In this document: positions 6,659 through 11,665 of the stretch, in pieces
Numbering within the stretch: position 1 is the stretch's first letter
Layout: each line of letters opens with the position of its first letter
Source of the DNA: Planctomycetota bacterium
GTDB taxonomy: Bacteria; Planctomycetota; Planctomycetia; Pirellulales; Lacipirellulaceae
Direction of reading: 5' to 3'
DNA: 11,665 nucleotides
Assembly: GCA_024278035.1 (NCBI GenBank)
Contig: JAJRUA010000375.1
Span: 1-11,665 of the forward strand
Translations under genes and position numbers: made by a program
Notes under the pieces: generated by a model
The model's input: the letters and a program-made list of their open reading frames with translations, nothing else
What the model was told of the DNA's origin: nothing
Database searches by the model: none

Positions 6659-7468
6659 ATGCCCTCAACCGATACAAGCCGTCTGCTGAACCTTGGATGC
6701 GGAACACGCTACAAGCCGAATTGGACAAATGTTGATATGCGGTCGAATAGCTCCAAGGTGATCGAGCACGATCTGCGTCAACCGTTGCCTTTTACGGACG
6801 GTTCTTTCGATTTTGTCTACTCCTCTCACGTTCTCGAACACTTTGCTCGCGAGGCCGGCGAAACTCTCCTGCGAGAGTCGGTGCGGGTTTTAAGTCCGGG
6901 GGGCATCGTTCGAGTCGTGGTGCCTGACCTTGAGATTTTAGCTCGGCTGTACCTTCGATCGCTTGAACGAGCCACTGCCGACGAAGAAAACGCCGATGTC
7001 GATTACGATTGGTCTTATTTGATGCTGTACGACCAAACGGTAAGAAACCAAACAGGTGGCGATGTCCTGCAATATCTACGGCAAGACCCGGTGCCCAACC
7101 GAGATTTCATTCTTGCCAACTCAGGAAGTGAGATTGGCTCAATTATGGAGAGGCCCGCCAAGGTGCGAAGCGGGCTGCGTGGACTCTTCTCTCGATCCAA
7201 TCGAGAGAAAGTTTGGAAAAAAATCTTTGGCGAATCCTACGAAGCTCAGAGAATAGGTCGATTCCGTCTCTCGGGAGAGATTCATCTACAGATGTACGAC
7301 CGCTTTTCACTTGCTCGGTTGTTTCGCCATTGCGGTCTTACCGATATTCGAAAGAGAGCCGCCGACGAAAGTGGCCTAGCCGGATGGAGCCAATACCATC
7401 TCGACGTGGAAGAAGACGGGAAGGTCTATAAACCGGAGTCGATTTTCATGGAAGGGACAAAGGCCTGA
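6659..7468 (+). CDS. SAM-dependent methyltransferase, class I (COG4627-like)
   Basis: This 269-residue Rossmann-fold methyltransferase shows motif I LLNLGCGTR (9-17) for SAM binding and the acidic NVDM (24-27) after the second strand. DFVYSSHVLEH (51-61) is typical of Methyltransf_11-type enzymes, and LSPGGIVRVVVPD (78-90) follows it. The N-terminus fits predicted methyltransferases that begin close to 'LNLGCG..pgWiNvD' and are common in polysaccharide clusters. Residues 105-205 form an insertion, partly charged, that may recognise substrate. The ATG at 6659 is the first in frame after the GT4 stop, and no Shine-Dalgarno is obvious. Its place behind a glycosyltransferase suggests it O-methylates a glycan sugar, but that rests on context alone. 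It is convergent with rpoN, 31 nt away, with no clear terminator between them. Confidence 0.9.
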   Translation: MPSTDTSRLLNLGCGTRYKPNWTNVDMRSNSSKVIEHDLRQPLPFTDGSFDFVYSSHVLEHFAREAGETLLRESVRVLSPGGIVRVVVPDLEILARLYLRSLERATADEENADVDYDWSYLMLYDQTVRNQTGGDVLQYLRQDPVPNRDFILANSGSEIGSIMERPAKVRSGLRGLFSRSNREKVWKKIFGESYEAQRIGRFRLSGEIHLQMYDRFSLARLFRHCGLTDIRKRAADESGLAGWSQYHLDVEEDGKVYKPESIFMEGTKA

Positions 7469-7499
7469 ACGGGCCGGTTGTTGGACACTCCACGCTTCC

Positions 7500-9053
7500 T
7501 TACGGCGTGGTCTCCGTCGCAGGCTCTGACCAATCGCGACGCTGTCGGCTGCTGGGGATGTCCATCGCTTTGCGATATTTGGTCACGGTGCGGCGAGCAA
7601 CCGTGATGCCCGCCTTATCGAGTTCTTTGACCAGGGCATCGTCCGACAAGGGTTTCGACTTATCTTCGTTATCGACAATCTCTTGCAGCTTGAGTCGCAC
7701 CCGGTCCCAGGCGACTTCTTCACCGTCGGCCCCCGTTGTGCCCCCCACGAAGAACCGTTTAAGCGGGAAAATGCCGCGGGGCGTTTGAATCCACTTGTCA
7801 TCGACGGCCCGGCTGATTGTGGTCACATGGACGTGCACCTTGTCCGCAATCTGCTGCATCTTGAGCGGCTCAATCGCCTCGGGGCCCTCATCAAGGAACC
7901 GCGTTTGATGATCGACAATCGCCTGCGAAACGCGTGACAACGTGTTGCGGCGTTGCTCGATCGCTTCAATGAGCCACTGGGCCGAATTGACTTTGCGCTT
8001 GATGTACTCTTTTGTCTGAGCGTCGGCGCCCGAGGCTTGCTTGAGCAGTTTGCGATAATAGGGCGAGACATAAAGTGAAGGCAAATCACCATCCTCCAGG
8101 CGAACTACGTATTTGCCCTCTTCGTCCTTCTCCAAAAAGACATCCGGCGTGACGCTGGGGACGGTCGTCTCACTGAAGTCGGCCCCAGGCTTCGGTTTGA
8201 GATGCCGCAGTTCTTCCCACGCGGCGTTAATTTGATCGATCGAATAGCCCGTCTTCTTGGCAATAACCGGTAGGCGATTGTTCTCTAGGTTCGACAGATG
8301 ATCTTCGATCAGCGTGCGAACCTCTTCGAGCATCGGCAGGCCGGGGCGTAGTTGGATCAAGAGACACTCCTTGAGCGACCGGGCACCCACGCCGGGAGGG
8401 TCGAGATGCTGCACAATGCCCAAGGCCTTCTCGGCCAGTTCAAGCTGTGTCTTGCGGTAGGCAACCGCACCCTGCGGCGCGTCAGCAGGGGCCACCGGAA
8501 TCAATTCTTCAATCGGCGTTTTGAGATAGCCATTCGAGTCGAGGCTAAAGATAACCCGTTCGGCCATTTCCCGAACATTTTGATCCAAATCAAACCAACT
8601 TAATTGATGATTCAAATAATCGGAAAGGGACTCAGGCCGTGCGACCATGTTGGCCATTTGGTCATGCGCCCGGTCTCCTTCGGCTTCGATTTGTCCGCGC
8701 GACGGGCGGCTTCGTTCTTCGTAGTCATCGGGCAGGCTCTCGGCCATGCTGACGAGACGCTCGAAGTCATCCTCGTTGTTGCTATCTTCTGCAACGACCA
8801 GTTCTTTTTCGTTTTCGTTGGGTGCGTCCGCCGCTTCAAGACGATCCTGTTCGCTATCGAGCTGTGATCCGTCCCCTTCTTCGTTACTGTTGGGATCCAC
8901 CAGATCAAGGCAAGGGTTGTCTTGCATCTCTTGATCAATCCGCTCTTGGAGCGCAAGGATCGGCAACTGGAGAATCTCCATCGACTGGATCATCCGCGGC
9001 GCAAGCATTTGCTTTTGCGCCATCTGCATCTGTTGTCCGAACGACAGTCGCAT
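7500..9053 (-). CDS. rpoN: RNA polymerase sigma-54 factor
   Basis: Sigma-54 directs core RNA polymerase to -24/-12 promoters and needs an AAA+ activator. The 517-residue protein has all the expected regions. Region I (1-50) is rich in Gln and Leu and reads QQMQMAQKQMLAPRMIQSMEI. Region II (about 55-130) is acidic. A core-binding domain follows, with SWFDLD (152-157) and VQHLDPPGVGARSLKECL (214-231). A helix-turn-helix comes next (about 399-418, QIADKVHVHVTTISRAV), then FPLKRFF (429-435). The RpoN box ARRTVTKYRK (486-495) contacts the -24 element and is close to the consensus ARRTVAKYRE. The start at 9051-9053 yields the canonical N-terminus and has a GGA about 10 nt upstream. It appears monocistronic in this window. 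No bEBP activator or sigma-54 promoter was recognised here. Confidence 0.98.
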   Translation of the reverse strand: MRLSFGQQMQMAQKQMLAPRMIQSMEILQLPILALQERIDQEMQDNPCLDLVDPNSNEEGDGSQLDSEQDRLEAADAPNENEKELVVAEDSNNEDDFERLVSMAESLPDDYEERSRPSRGQIEAEGDRAHDQMANMVARPESLSDYLNHQLSWFDLDQNVREMAERVIFSLDSNGYLKTPIEELIPVAPADAPQGAVAYRKTQLELAEKALGIVQHLDPPGVGARSLKECLLIQLRPGLPMLEEVRTLIEDHLSNLENNRLPVIAKKTGYSIDQINAAWEELRHLKPKPGADFSETTVPSVTPDVFLEKDEEGKYVVRLEDGDLPSLYVSPYYRKLLKQASGADAQTKEYIKRKVNSAQWLIEAIEQRRNTLSRVSQAIVDHQTRFLDEGPEAIEPLKMQQIADKVHVHVTTISRAVDDKWIQTPRGIFPLKRFFVGGTTGADGEEVAWDRVRLKLQEIVDNEDKSKPLSDDALVKELDKAGITVARRTVTKYRKAMDIPSSRQRRDWSEPATETTP

Positions 9054-9100
9054 GAATCTGTTCCGTGATCCGCGTAAATAAGGGGGGAAACACTACCAGT

Positions 9101-9130
9101 ACCATACCGCCACAGACGCGATAAGGTCAA
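9101..9130 (-). promoter_or_regulatory. rpoN: Candidate sigma-70 promoter for rpoN
   Basis: On the minus strand TTGACC (plus 9125-9130) and TATGGT (plus 9101-9106) are 18 nt apart. They match consensus at 5 of 6 and 4 of 6 positions. Transcription would start near 9094, giving a leader of about 40 nt to rpoN. Pattern matching only. Confidence 0.35.
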
Positions 9131-9343
9131 ACAATCCTCTACCTAAAGTCTACGCTACGATTGCAGTAGAAGCGGTAAAAAAACGCTTCCAAAAGATCGA
9201 TTGGACGGCAGAATTTGTCGGGAAATACGGGGTTGAAAACCCTGTTGGGCTCCTCTACCAATCGCACCGGATTCCCCCGAGAATCCCGAAGATTTTCCGA
9301 TCGGTCCAGAGGCTATTTTCGTAGCGAAGGGAGCTTGGGCCAA

Positions 9344-9357
9344 CCTTGGGCCCAAGG
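9344..9357. repeat. Perfect 14-bp palindrome CCTTGGGCCCAAGG
   Basis: The sequence is identical on both strands. The core TTGGGCC recurs at 9335-9341 and 9395-9401. It could be a regulator binding site or a small hairpin. No specific protein is known to me for it. Confidence 0.5.
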
Positions 9358-9627
9358 AAACGACGCGGGTACCAACCCGATCTGTTGAATCCGCTTGGGC
9401 CGTTCGATGCCATTCTTTCTGCTTCGAGGTGACACACGACAGCCGTGTGGCAAAAGACTTGCTGGACCAGAAGGACAGCGAGAAAGAGTTCTGTGTAGCG
9501 GCTCTTCGGAACAGACACCTATCTCTTTCCTTGGCGGCCGAAAGAAAATTTTCCACCCACGCACAAAGACTCCCTATTTTACCAAGTCCACCGAAAGTCT
9601 CAGGCTTGCGTATCCGATAAACTTTAT

Positions 9628-9675
9628 GTGCGGGGAGCTTAACCGTTGGTTAGCGACTGGTTAGCAACCCCGCAC
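9628..9675 (+). promoter_or_regulatory. Strong hairpin with duplicated TGGTTAGC, leader of the small ORF
   Basis: GTGCGGGG (9628-9635) pairs perfectly with CCCCGCAC (9668-9675). Inside it, GCTTAACC (9637-9644) can pair, with one bulged T, with either of two GGTTAGC copies (9648-9654 or 9659-9665). The second copy makes one continuous helix of about 15 bp. The first copy makes a short triloop hairpin, so two alternative folds exist. It ends 19 nt before the GTG of the small ORF. No T-run follows, so a simple terminator is unlikely. Confidence 0.55.
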
Positions 9676-9694
9676 CGCCCTGCGACTTTACGCC

Positions 9695-10012
9695 GTGGCG
9701 ACGTTCTTCAAACGGGCCATGGAGGTGCACGTGGAAGAGGTGGATCAGGCGCTGCAAGAAGCAGCGCAAGTACGCGTAGTAGTGCTTGAGATGCTTACCC
9801 AGCGCGATCGCCTTCGAGGCGCCGACGCAAGAATGAGCGAACAACCGCTACTCCGTGGAGGCCGTGTCTGTGGAATTCATTTTGCACTGTACGGTCCAAG
9901 AGAAGTTTTGCTGACGGCGATTTGGGATGCCGATGCTAGCACTTTATGGTGCTACGACTCACGAGGTGAGCGGTTCAAGACTTTGCCAATCAGCGTCCCA
10001 ACAGTTGCTTGA
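9695..10012 (+). CDS. Small hypothetical protein upstream of csrA
   Basis: This is a 105-residue protein not assigned to a named family. The first about 50 residues look helical and charged (VEEVDQALQEAAQ, RVVVLEMLTQRDRL). The second half, about 53-97, looks like a compact beta-rich domain with RGGRVCGIHFALYGPRE (55-70), TAIWDADASTLWCYDS (74-89) and RGERF (90-94). That pattern of Gly, Trp, Tyr and Asp is what a genuine folded protein shows and what shadow frames usually lack. The start is uncertain: GTG at 9695, ATG at 9719 or ATG at 9836 are all possible, and none has a Shine-Dalgarno. The frame opens only at 9665. It lies 88 nt upstream of csrA on the same strand. Its TGA overlaps the TTGACA of a candidate csrA promoter. 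No function can be given. Confidence 0.62.
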   Translation: MATFFKRAMEVHVEEVDQALQEAAQVRVVVLEMLTQRDRLRGADARMSEQPLLRGGRVCGIHFALYGPREVLLTAIWDADASTLWCYDSRGERFKTLPISVPTVA

Positions 10013-10035
10013 CAACTAACTTAATTAGGTATACA
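10009..10035 (+). promoter_or_regulatory. csrA: Candidate promoter for csrA
   Basis: A perfect TTGACA (10009-10014) overlaps the upstream stop codon and is followed after 15 nt by TATACA (10030-10035, 4 of 6 matches). The spacing is short of the ideal 17. The area is AT-rich (ACTTAATTAGGTATAC), unlike its surroundings. A start near 10042 would leave a leader of about 58 nt that contains the hairpin described at 10072-10097. Confidence 0.35.
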
Positions 10036-10071
10036 AAACAACACCATCGGGCACGGGGTGTCCGGCACAGG

Positions 10072-10097
10072 TGTTTTCACACGGAGGTTTTAAGACA
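10072..10097 (+). promoter_or_regulatory. csrA: csrA ribosome binding site with possible CsrA-binding hairpin
   Basis: GGAGGT (10083-10088), a strong Shine-Dalgarno, sits 12 nt before the csrA ATG. TGTTTT (10072-10077) can pair with AAAGACA-type bases at 10092-10097 (one G-U pair), placing ACGGAGG in a 14-nt loop. CsrA typically binds A(C)GGA in hairpin loops overlapping the ribosome site. The stem is weak, so CsrA autorepression is inference. The strong Shine-Dalgarno stands out in a window where most genes lack one. Confidence 0.45.
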
Positions 10098-10100
10098 GAC

Positions 10101-10310
10101 ATGCTCGTGCTCTCACGAAAAGAGACGCAACGGATTCGCGTTGGCGACTCGATCGTCGTAACGGTCGTCAAAATTGCAGGAGACAAAGTAAGAGTGGGAA
10201 TCGAAGCCCCCAGCGACGTGCTCGTCTTGCGAGACGAGCTAGAAACCTGGGACACGGGTGGCCCCTCAACAGCGAATGAGAAGAAAATCCCACTCAAGCA
10301 GTCGGCGTAG
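10101..10310 (+). CDS. csrA: CsrA, carbon storage / translational regulator
   Basis: CsrA is a small dimeric RNA-binding protein that binds GGA motifs in mRNA leaders and blocks or adjusts translation, governing carbon metabolism, motility and surface growth. The 69-residue sequence opens MLVLSRKETQRIRVGDSI, then VVTVVKIAGDKVRVGIEAP, and ends its core at VLVLRDELE. The RNA-contact residues L4, R6 and R44 are present. The frame is open further upstream to 10071, but the ATG at 10101 gives the canonical N-terminus and has GGAGGT at the right distance. The C-terminal tail (about 50-69) is variable, as usual. It lies between a small hypothetical ORF and the phosphofructokinase gene on the same strand, which suits a regulator of carbon metabolism. 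No fliW or flagellar gene is in view. Confidence 0.97.
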   Translation: MLVLSRKETQRIRVGDSIVVTVVKIAGDKVRVGIEAPSDVLVLRDELETWDTGGPSTANEKKIPLKQSA

Positions 10311-10331
10311 TTCGGTCCGACTTCACCAAAA

Positions 10332-10367
10332 GGCGATAGCCCCCGGCGCAAGCCGGGGGCTATCGCC
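10332..10367. repeat. Perfect 16-bp hairpin with GCAA loop between csrA and PFK gene
   Basis: GGCGATAGCCCCCGGC (10332-10347), loop GCAA (10348-10351), then GCCGGGGGCTATCGCC (10352-10367) form an uninterrupted 16-bp stem with a GNRA tetraloop. It starts 21 nt after the csrA stop. It could end or attenuate csrA transcription, although no T-run follows on either side. It may instead be a copy of a dispersed REP-like hairpin of the genome. No second copy occurs in the window. Confidence 0.8.
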
Positions 10368-10431
10368 ACGAGAATTTGGTACCCTACGGTCTTACCAACC
10401 GCTATGATTCAGGATGCCATGACCAGACGCC

Positions 10432-11665
10432 ATGACCCAGGACAAACTGCAAATTGCTCGCCTCGGCGAGCCCCGCCTCGATTCGCCGATCGGACATCGT
10501 AAGTTCACACCCGATGATGCGCGGGTGCTGATCGATATTGATTATCGGGAAGGGGATTATCAGGAGGGCCAATCGCCCCCGCTGCTCGGTTTTGAGAAGG
10601 CGGGGCCGCGCGAAAAAATTTACTTTGATCCCAGCGAGAGCCGGGCGGCGATTGTCACTTGCGGCGGGCTTTCTCCAGGACTGAACAACGTCATTCGGCA
10701 CCTCTACTACGCGCTCGCCGATACCTACGGTGTGCCCGAAGTCCTGGGGATTCGTTACGGATTTCGTGGAATGAATCCTCGCGAAGGCATGCCGCCGATG
10801 CGGCTAACGGCAGGCAAGGTTGAAGCCATTCATCACCAAGGGGGAACGCTCCTCGGCACGTCGCGCGGGCCCCAGGATCCGAAGGTGACGGTTGAATATC
10901 TCCAACAACTGGGTGTCAACCTGCTGTTCGCGATCGGCGGTGACGGAACCCAACGCGGTTCCCACGCGATTGCCGAAGAAGCCGATCGCCGAGGAGTCGA
11001 CTTGGCCGTCATTGGCATACCCAAGACGATCGACAATGACATACGTTACTGCTTCCAGACCTTCGGTTTTTTGTCCGCTGTGAGCGAAGCAGAAATCGTT
11101 ATCGATCGCGCTCACGTCGAAGCAAAAAGCGTCGAACGGGGCGTCGGCTTAGTAAAACTTATGGGCCGCGAAGCCGGTTTTCTTGCGGCGGCGGCGACGG
11201 TCGCCAGTGGCGAAGTTAATTTCGCGCTGATTCCAGAAGAGCCGTTCCAGCTTGAGGGGGAGAAGGGGTTTCTGGCCAAGCTCGGTCGTCGGCTTGAGGC
11301 CCGCGGTCATGCGGTGATCGTCGTTGCCGAAGGAGCAGGACAGGAGCTAACCGGCGCTCGAGACGAATACGACGCCTCGGGTAATCGCAAGCTGGCCGAC
11401 ATCGGGCTTTTTCTGAAAGAAAAAATCATCGACCACTTTCAGAACGCGGGTCAACCCATCGGCATGAAGTACTTCGATCCCAGCTACCACATCCGCAGCG
11501 CCCATGCCAACGCCGGCGACAGCCTGCTAACCGAGCGGTTCGCCCGCCACGCCGTCCATGCCGCAATGGCAGGTAAGACCGATCTCTTGGTCGGCTACTG
11601 GAATGGCCGCGTCGTCCACGTCCCGCTCCCCCTTTCCGCCGGCGAAACCCGCCGCCTCGAACCGA
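10432..11665 (+). CDS. pfkA: 6-phosphofructokinase (plant/trypanosome-like PFK), 3' end beyond window
   Basis: The enzyme phosphorylates fructose 6-phosphate to the 1,6-bisphosphate in glycolysis, in the cytosol. 411 codons are visible with no stop. An N-terminal extension of about 70 residues precedes the catalytic fold, as in long PFKs of the plant/trypanosome/TP0108 type. Motifs are VTCGGLSPGLNNVIR (75-89), IGGDGTQRGSHAI (168-180), GIPKTIDNDI (195-204, catalytic base Asp201), MGREAGF (244-250), VVAEGAG (297-303) and YFDPSYHIRS (347-356). The Gly in GGDGT is typical of ATP-dependent enzymes. The Lys in PKTIDND is typical of PPi-dependent ones. The combination is known from plant and trypanosome ATP-PFKs, so ATP is the likelier donor, but this is inference. 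The ATG at 10432 is the first usable start in frame, since an in-frame ATG at 10414 meets a stop at once. No Shine-Dalgarno is visible. It is 121 nt downstream of csrA. Confidence 0.93.
   Translation, partial: MTQDKLQIARLGEPRLDSPIGHRKFTPDDARVLIDIDYREGDYQEGQSPPLLGFEKAGPREKIYFDPSESRAAIVTCGGLSPGLNNVIRHLYYALADTYGVPEVLGIRYGFRGMNPREGMPPMRLTAGKVEAIHHQGGTLLGTSRGPQDPKVTVEYLQQLGVNLLFAIGGDGTQRGSHAIAEEADRRGVDLAVIGIPKTIDNDIRYCFQTFGFLSAVSEAEIVIDRAHVEAKSVERGVGLVKLMGREAGFLAAAATVASGEVNFALIPEEPFQLEGEKGFLAKLGRRLEARGHAVIVVAEGAGQELTGARDEYDASGNRKLADIGLFLKEKIIDHFQNAGQPIGMKYFDPSYHIRSAHANAGDSLLTERFARHAVHAAMAGKTDLLVGYWNGRVVHVPLPLSAGETRRLEP

Larger units (their letters stand above)
9054..9694. other. 640-nt gap without a convincing gene, rich in inverted repeats
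   Basis: The open frames here are short, differ in every frame, and show no recognisable protein pattern, so I call none of them. The left end holds the likely rpoN promoter. The interior holds GAAGCG/CGCTTC around an A-rich loop (9169-9189) and the perfect 14-bp palindrome CCTTGGGCCCAAGG (9344-9357). It also holds CGGGT-ACCA-ACCCG (9366-9379), CACACG-ACAGC-CGTGTG (9433-9449) and a 48-nt hairpin at 9628-9675. TTGGGCC occurs three times (9335, 9346, 9395). No match to tRNA, tmRNA, RNase P RNA or SRP RNA signatures was seen on either strand. It could be a regulatory region, an unrecognised small RNA, or remnants of lost genes. Confidence 0.6.

Noticed and set aside
9395..9664. 89-residue plus frame in the gap upstream of the small ORF
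   Set aside because: There is no ribosome site or recognisable domain, and it runs through the structured repeats, so it looks like random open frame.
9637..9665. Possible integron attC-like site (GCTTAAC and GTTAGC motifs)
   Set aside because: GCTTAAC fits RYYYAAC, but no matching GTTRRRY lies in the required position, and the motif is inside rather than at the outer end of the hairpin.

Overview
The window looks like part of a Planctomycetota chromosome, most likely Pirellulales. The reasons are the csrA sequence type, a long-branch (plant/trypanosome-like) phosphofructokinase, a GC-rich but mixed composition, weak or missing Shine-Dalgarno sequences, and glycan genes scattered among housekeeping genes. 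This placement is inference from protein character, not a database result.

Left part (1-1773). A decayed IS66-type transposase (minus strand) runs off the left edge. Next is nrdR, the repressor of ribonucleotide reductase genes (minus). Divergent from it is a two-TM membrane protein with a bacterial PH domain (plus).

Centre (1923-7468). This is a surface-glycan block. A GT4-type glycosyltransferase and a WecG/TagA/CpsF (GT26) glycosyltransferase sit 6 nt apart on plus. A GT10 (fucosyltransferase-type) gene lies on minus. A second GT4-type glycosyltransferase and a SAM-dependent methyltransferase, 21 nt apart, are on plus. Together they could assemble and decorate a lipid-linked oligosaccharide or exopolysaccharide: GT26 adding an early sugar, the GT4 enzymes extending, GT10 adding a fucose-like branch, and the methyltransferase modifying a sugar or another cell component. 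No flippase, polymerase or initiating phosphoglycosyltransferase is in the window, so the pathway is incomplete here.

Right part (7500-11665). rpoN (sigma-54) is on minus and convergent with the methyltransferase. A 640-nt gap without a convincing gene follows; it holds several inverted repeats. Then come a small unassigned ORF, csrA, a perfect 16-bp GNRA-looped hairpin, and a phosphofructokinase gene on plus that is cut by the right edge. The PFK is open to the window end and shows no stop in 411 codons.

No tRNA, rRNA, CRISPR array, intact insertion sequence or obvious defence system was seen. The most unusual items are the structured gap and leader before the small ORF, the possible CsrA self-regulation hairpin, the strong csrA-pfk hairpin, the inverted repeat inside the first GT4 gene, and the mixed ATP/PPi signature of the PFK.
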